A DNA stretch of 42,448 bases, from positions 1 to 42,448 of the forward strand of contig JAJQAZ010000092.1 of assembly GCA_021203545.1 (NCBI GenBank). The letters are read 5' to 3'. A model generated the notes under the pieces. It was not told the origin of the DNA. It saw nothing but the letters and a program-made list of their open reading frames with translations, and made no database searches. Below, piece by piece: positions 40,473 to 42,448 of the stretch; position 1 is the stretch's first letter; each line of letters opens with the position of its first letter. Made by a program: the position numbers and the translations under genes. This stretch comes from Tannerellaceae bacterium. Its GTDB lineage: Bacteria; Bacteroidota; Bacteroidia; Bacteroidales; Tannerellaceae.

Positions 40473-42448
40473 ATGGCAACAATACAAAGTTTAAAACAGA
40501 TATTTGAGTGGTTTAAAAAAGGGAAGTATCCCACCGAAGAACACTTTGCAGATACCTTTTTCAGCTTCTGGCATAAAACAGAAGATAAGCTACCGATCGA
40601 AGCAGTAGAGGATTTGAATACCCAACTGAACAGCAAATACAATAAAGCAGAAGGAAGGAAACTGGAAGAAAGAATGTCGGGTGCTGAAAACCACCTGAAC
40701 GAGCATGATACCCACCTGCATGAAGTAGACGATACCCTGACAGCGTATCACTCTGCGTTAGAAGAACACGCCAACCGGTTAAGCAAACACGACGGAGAGT
40801 TAGATGACCAGGGAGTACGTCTGGACGGACACGATAAAATACTGGATGAACATGATACCAGAATGGATGAGCATACAGAATGGCTGAAAAGCCATGACGA
40901 TGGTATCGAAACAATCAACGCGGCATTGATTGCTCATCAGGAAACGTTAAACGAACAGGCCGGTAAACTGGACGGACACGAGGAATGGTTAGATAGCCAT
41001 GAGACACTTGTGAATATGCATACCGATCAGCTGGAAAAACATGAAGAACACCTGAAAGAGCATGATGAAACATTAGCTGTACACACCACCGAACTCAAAC
41101 GGCTGAATGGCCATGATAGCGATATCGAAGAAATCCGTACAACACTGGACGAACATACAACAACTCTGGATGAATATGGAGTAACATTAGGGGAACATAC
41201 AGAGGAACTGGCTAATCATGAAGGAAGAACCGGTATTCTGTAAAATAAAGCAGAAGTTCATGAAAACATATTAAATGAACATACGAATGAATTATCTGAT
41301 CATGCAGACGAGTTATTAACCCATATGGGTAAAATCAGTACTCTGGAAACAGCAGTAGATAATAATACAAGGGATATCAGTGTACACAATCAAAATCTGG
41401 TAGCACATGGGGATACACTGAAAGAGCATGAAGATTTATTAAAGAAGCATACTGATAGGTTAGACGAAATTCAGAGTGAAAATCTGGTTGGTATGGATAC
41501 AACCCTGAAAGATCATGAGAAACGAATCGGTACTAACGAAACGGATATCAAATCGTTAACAGATAGCAGAGATACCCACAACGGAAGGTTAAATACAATA
41601 GAACAAGTACATATTCCTGCACTAAAAGAGACAGATGAACGTCAGGAGTTAGTTCTTGTCTACCACGAAGATAGAATCAACAACACAGAACAAACGATTG
41701 TAACTATCTGGGAACAAAATCTGGACGGACGTTTAACAACTGCGGAAGATATAGCCGCACACCATGCAGAAATTCTTGCAGAACACACCGCTGAATTATC
41801 CGGACATTCCGGAACACTGGAGGCGTATGAGGAAGTATTAAAGGATCATACTGATAAATTAAAAGAAATTCAGAGTGAAAACCTGGTTAGTATGAATGCA
41901 ACGCTGAAAGATCATGGAACACGAATCGGTACTAACGAAACGGACATCAAATCATTAAAAGATAGCAGAGATACCCACAATGGAAAGTTAAACACAATAG
42001 AACAACGTTTGGACGGACATGATGATATTCTTGAAGAATATGCCGGACGTATAACAGCAAATGAAAAGAATATCAGTACCCTGCAAGGACAAAATTTAAA
42101 CAGTCGTTTAGCAAGTGCGGAAGGAACAATCAATGAACATACAACCCGTATTACAAACAATGAAAAAGATATTCAAAATCTTCAAAAAACAGATTCCGAT
42201 ATACAGGAATATCTGGATAACATTGATTGGGACGACCTGGGAGGTATCAAAGAAACGGTTTCTTCCGGTTCAGGAAATGCGGTAACAGATCTTTCCGTAT
42301 CATCAGACGGTAAAGTACTTACCTACACCAAAGGAAGTTCCTATCTATTATCTACAGGTACAGCTACCAGCGCAACCAAACTGGCAACAGCAAGAACCAT
42401 CGGGTTATCAGGAGTAACAGCCACAGCACAAAGTTTTGACGGAACAGG
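40473..42448 (+). CDS. Long tail fibre with His-rich heptads; in-frame TAA, runs off the window
   Basis: The N-terminal 65 residues (MATIQSLKQIFEWFKKGKYPTEEHF...) form an attachment domain also seen in other Bacteroidales tail fibres. A long stalk follows with heptads in which Leu and His alternate at core positions (LDEHDTR, MDEHTEW, LDGHEEW). Codon 257 is TAA (41241-41243, CTG-TAA-AAT). The same frame then stays open, with the same style (ENILNEHTNELSDHADE...), to the window end, reaching SSGSGNAVTDLSVSSDGK and a SATKLATARTIGLSG fibre repeat. A 53-codon unit is repeated at 41448-41606 and 41847-42005. The stop truncates the fibre unless read through or a sequence error. The C-terminal receptor-binding part is not in the window. 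Confidence 0.8.

Noticed and set aside
28404-42448. Extracellular contractile injection system or type VI secretion
   Set aside because: No AAA+ ATPase, no membrane-complex (TssJLM-like) gene and no toxin payload gene is seen. The hub, spike and wedge order and the tail-fibre genes are phage/tailocin-like.
39690-42448. Diversity-generating retroelement target in the fibre
   Set aside because: No reverse transcriptase, template repeat or adenine-biased variable region is visible; the repeats are coiled-coil duplications. The fibre tip lies outside the window.

Overview
Organism and setting. The window reads as a member of the Bacteroidota, most likely order Bacteroidales. Several genes are preceded by the Bacteroides-type -7 box TAnnTTTG, and many protein families are typical of this group: three-LysM periplasmic proteins, PorT-like barrels, the HU-HIG/DUF4248 pair, DUF2693, DUF6046 and DUF2586-type tail sheath. 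Dispersed hairpin repeats are abundant and sometimes run into reading frames. Genus is not claimed. No tRNA, rRNA, CRISPR array, transposase or integrase was seen.

Layout. (1) About 1-11,900 is ordinary chromosome: uvrA and a lytic transglycosylase (minus), a LysM/receptor-like protein plus PorT-like barrel and a GNAT acetyltransferase (plus), tag, an AbiEii-type nucleotidyltransferase/HTH pair whose transferase is frameshifted, panE, and a membrane protein. (2) About 11,900-17,300 starts a phage-derived element. A LexA/CI-like S24 repressor on the minus strand diverges from small early genes, a replication-organiser-like protein, a frameshifted DnaB helicase and another frameshifted gene. 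(3) About 17,300-21,100 is a regulator island: non-coding DNA rich in hairpins, one small HTH gene, and six tandem single-domain XRE genes that look like a duplicated two-gene unit with two others between the copies. (4) About 21,100-26,100 holds HU-like and DUF4248 genes, a WG-repeat membrane protein, a lipoprotein, and a minus-strand lysis cassette of holin, amidase (with an internal TAA) and a protein built like a unimolecular spanin. (5) 26,167-27,177 encodes a secreted GH43-like propeller protein, followed by a decayed beta-sandwich protein gene. (6) 28,559 to the window end is a contractile-tail operon: terminator-like protein, sheath, tube, chaperone, repeat-built tape measure, DUF6046 protein, hub, spike, wedge proteins, and two coiled-coil fibre proteins, the second running off the window.

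How it may work together. No terminase, portal, head protease or capsid gene precedes the tail genes. Sheath, tube, baseplate, fibres and a lysis cassette are present, and the tail operon has its own promoter. The same 13-base sequence (TACGCAAATGCAT), with related palindromes inside promoter-like sequences, occurs both at the S24 repressor locus and upstream of the tail operon. The simplest reading is a DNA-damage-controlled, headless contractile particle (an R-type tailocin-like system) derived from a prophage whose replication genes are decaying. The region downstream of the window must be checked for head genes before this is accepted.

Caveat on sequence quality. Several genes are broken by one-base indels in homopolymers (8553-8559, about 15370-15375, 16982-16988, 18997-19000, and perhaps 31403-31409). 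Some could be assembly errors. The two in-frame TAA codons (25504-25506, 41241-41243) and the insertion near 28148 are not homopolymer events.
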